Shown one piece after another: positions 5,581 through 6,378 of a stretch of DNA of 6,378 nt (position 1 is its first letter; each line of letters begins with the position of its first letter). The notes beneath the pieces are model-generated. The model was not told the DNA's origin, searched no databases, and worked only from the letters and a program-made list of their open reading frames with translations. The stretch comes from Alphaproteobacteria bacterium (GTDB lineage Bacteria; Pseudomonadota; Alphaproteobacteria; Rhodobacterales; Rhodobacteraceae). The DNA is taken from assembly GCA_030424705.1 (NCBI GenBank), contig JAUHWJ010000123.1, positions 1 through 6,378 on the forward strand, given 5' to 3'. A program made the position numbers and the translations under genes.

Positions 5581-6378
5581 CTACCCTGCGAGCCGCTCCC
5601 GCAGGTCCCGCTTCAGCACCTTTCCCGTGGCGTTTCGCGGCAGCGCCTCCACGAACTCCACCCGCGCCGGAATCTTGAAGCGGGCGAGCTTGCCCTGGCA
5701 GTGGCCGATCACGTCATCCGCGCTCAGCGCCGCGCCGGGCTTCATGGCGACGAAGGCGCAGCCGACCTCGCCCCAGCGCTCGTCCGGCATGCCGACGATA
5801 GCGGCCTCCGCGACGCCTTGGAGGGCATAGAGGACGTTCTCCACCTCCGCCGGATAGACGTTCTCCCCGCCGGAAATGTACATGTCCTTCCAGCGGTCGA
5901 CGATCCAGAGATCGCCCTCCGCGTCGATCTTCGCGGCGTCGCCGGTGCGGAACCAGCCGTCCACGAATTCCTTCGCGTTCGCCTCCGGGCGGTTCCAGTA
6001 GCCCGGCGTGATGTTCGCGCCCTTGCACCAGAGCTCCCCGATCTCGCCCGGGGCCGCGTCCGACCCGTCCTCCCGCACGATCTTCAGCTCGGTATGGAGC
6101 GCGGGGCGGCCCGCGCTTCCGGGCTTGGCAAAGGCGGTTTCCGGCGTCTGGATCGAGACGCAGGGGCTCGTCTCCGTCATCCCGAAGCCCTGCACGATGG
6201 CGATGCCCTTCGCCTTGTAGGCTTCGAGGAGCGGCACCGGCGTCGGCGCCCCGCCCACAGCGGCGGTGCGGACGCGGGAGAAATCCGCCTCCGCGAAGCC
6301 GGGATGCTGGCTCATGAAGAGATAGACCGCGGGAACGGCGAGGAAGTGGCTCACCTTCCGCGCCGGGTCCGAGATGAC
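5581..6378 (-). CDS. Acyl-CoA synthetase (AMP-forming), C-terminal part; 5' end beyond window
   Basis: The frame is open from the right edge to the TAG at 5581-5583, giving the last 265 residues of a class I adenylate-forming ligase of usually about 500-550. The codon at 6352-6354 is an internal GTG, not a start. It activates a carboxylic acid with ATP to an acyl-adenylate, then transfers it to coenzyme A. Conserved motifs appear in order: VGGAPTP, the adenine-binding GFGMTETSPCVS, GELWCKG, GYWNRPEAN, GWFRTGD with the ribose-binding Asp, the hinge DRWKDMYISGGENVYPAEVEN, and PRNATGKVLKRDLR, whose first Lys (codon 5620-5622) is the catalytic A10 lysine. The region that determines the acid is mostly missing, so long-chain, medium-chain or feruloyl-type substrates remain possible. 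A link with the ACP and ketosynthase 3 kb away is not shown. The tail ends with no extension, so this is a free-standing CoA ligase rather than a peptide synthetase module. Confidence 0.94.
   Translation of the reverse strand, partial: VISDPARKVSHFLAVPAVYLFMSQHPGFAEADFSRVRTAAVGGAPTPVPLLEAYKAKGIAIVQGFGMTETSPCVSIQTPETAFAKPGSAGRPALHTELKIVREDGSDAAPGEIGELWCKGANITPGYWNRPEANAKEFVDGWFRTGDAAKIDAEGDLWIVDRWKDMYISGGENVYPAEVENVLYALQGVAEAAIVGMPDERWGEVGCAFVAMKPGAALSADDVIGHCQGKLARFKIPARVEFVEALPRNATGKVLKRDLRERLAG

Overview
This 6.4 kb window is compact, very GC-rich DNA (about 70% by eye; 68% counted over 4921-5520) from a bacterial chromosome. The protein families and codon use point to an alphaproteobacterium, perhaps of the Rhodobacterales. 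That placement is inferred from the character of the proteins, not from any marker gene. There are six protein-coding genes, of which the first and last run off the window edges. I see no tRNA, rRNA, CRISPR array, insertion sequence or prophage gene.

Left part (1-2726, + strand): the C-terminal part of a YcbB-type murein L,D-transpeptidase comes first. After a 75-base gap there is a tight two-gene unit, a small acyl carrier protein (ACP) followed 5 bases later by a FabF/NodE-like beta-ketoacyl-ACP synthase that starts with GTG. The pair looks like a dedicated carrier and condensing enzyme working outside the housekeeping fatty acid pathway. Its product cannot be read from this window because no reductase, dehydratase or acyltransferase is present.

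Middle part (2727-4003): a convergent gap of 133 bases holds a CRP/FNR-type palindrome and a perfect 10-bp GC hairpin. A complete type I glyceraldehyde-3-phosphate dehydrogenase follows on the - strand with intact catalytic residues. It has no pgk, fba or tkt neighbour. The divergent gap of 142 bases between it and the next gene carries a perfect 11-bp inverted repeat. Each arm is itself a GCCRTAYGGC dyad, and the dyad centres lie 51 bp apart, so this is the most interesting non-coding signal here.

Right part (4004-6378): a secreted serine esterase of the LpqC/PHB-depolymerase family (+) meets, tail to tail with 11 bases between, an unrecognised single-pass membrane protein (-). Upstream of that on the same strand lies the C-terminal part of an acyl-CoA synthetase. 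The genes do not form one obvious pathway. Fatty-acyl chemistry (ACP, ketosynthase, acyl-CoA ligase) and the envelope (L,D-transpeptidase, exported esterase, membrane protein) recur, but most of this is ordinary chromosomal content. I found no convincing new multi-gene system. The best leads are the operator-like repeat pair, the orphan ACP/ketosynthase pair and the regulator-like site in the convergent gap.
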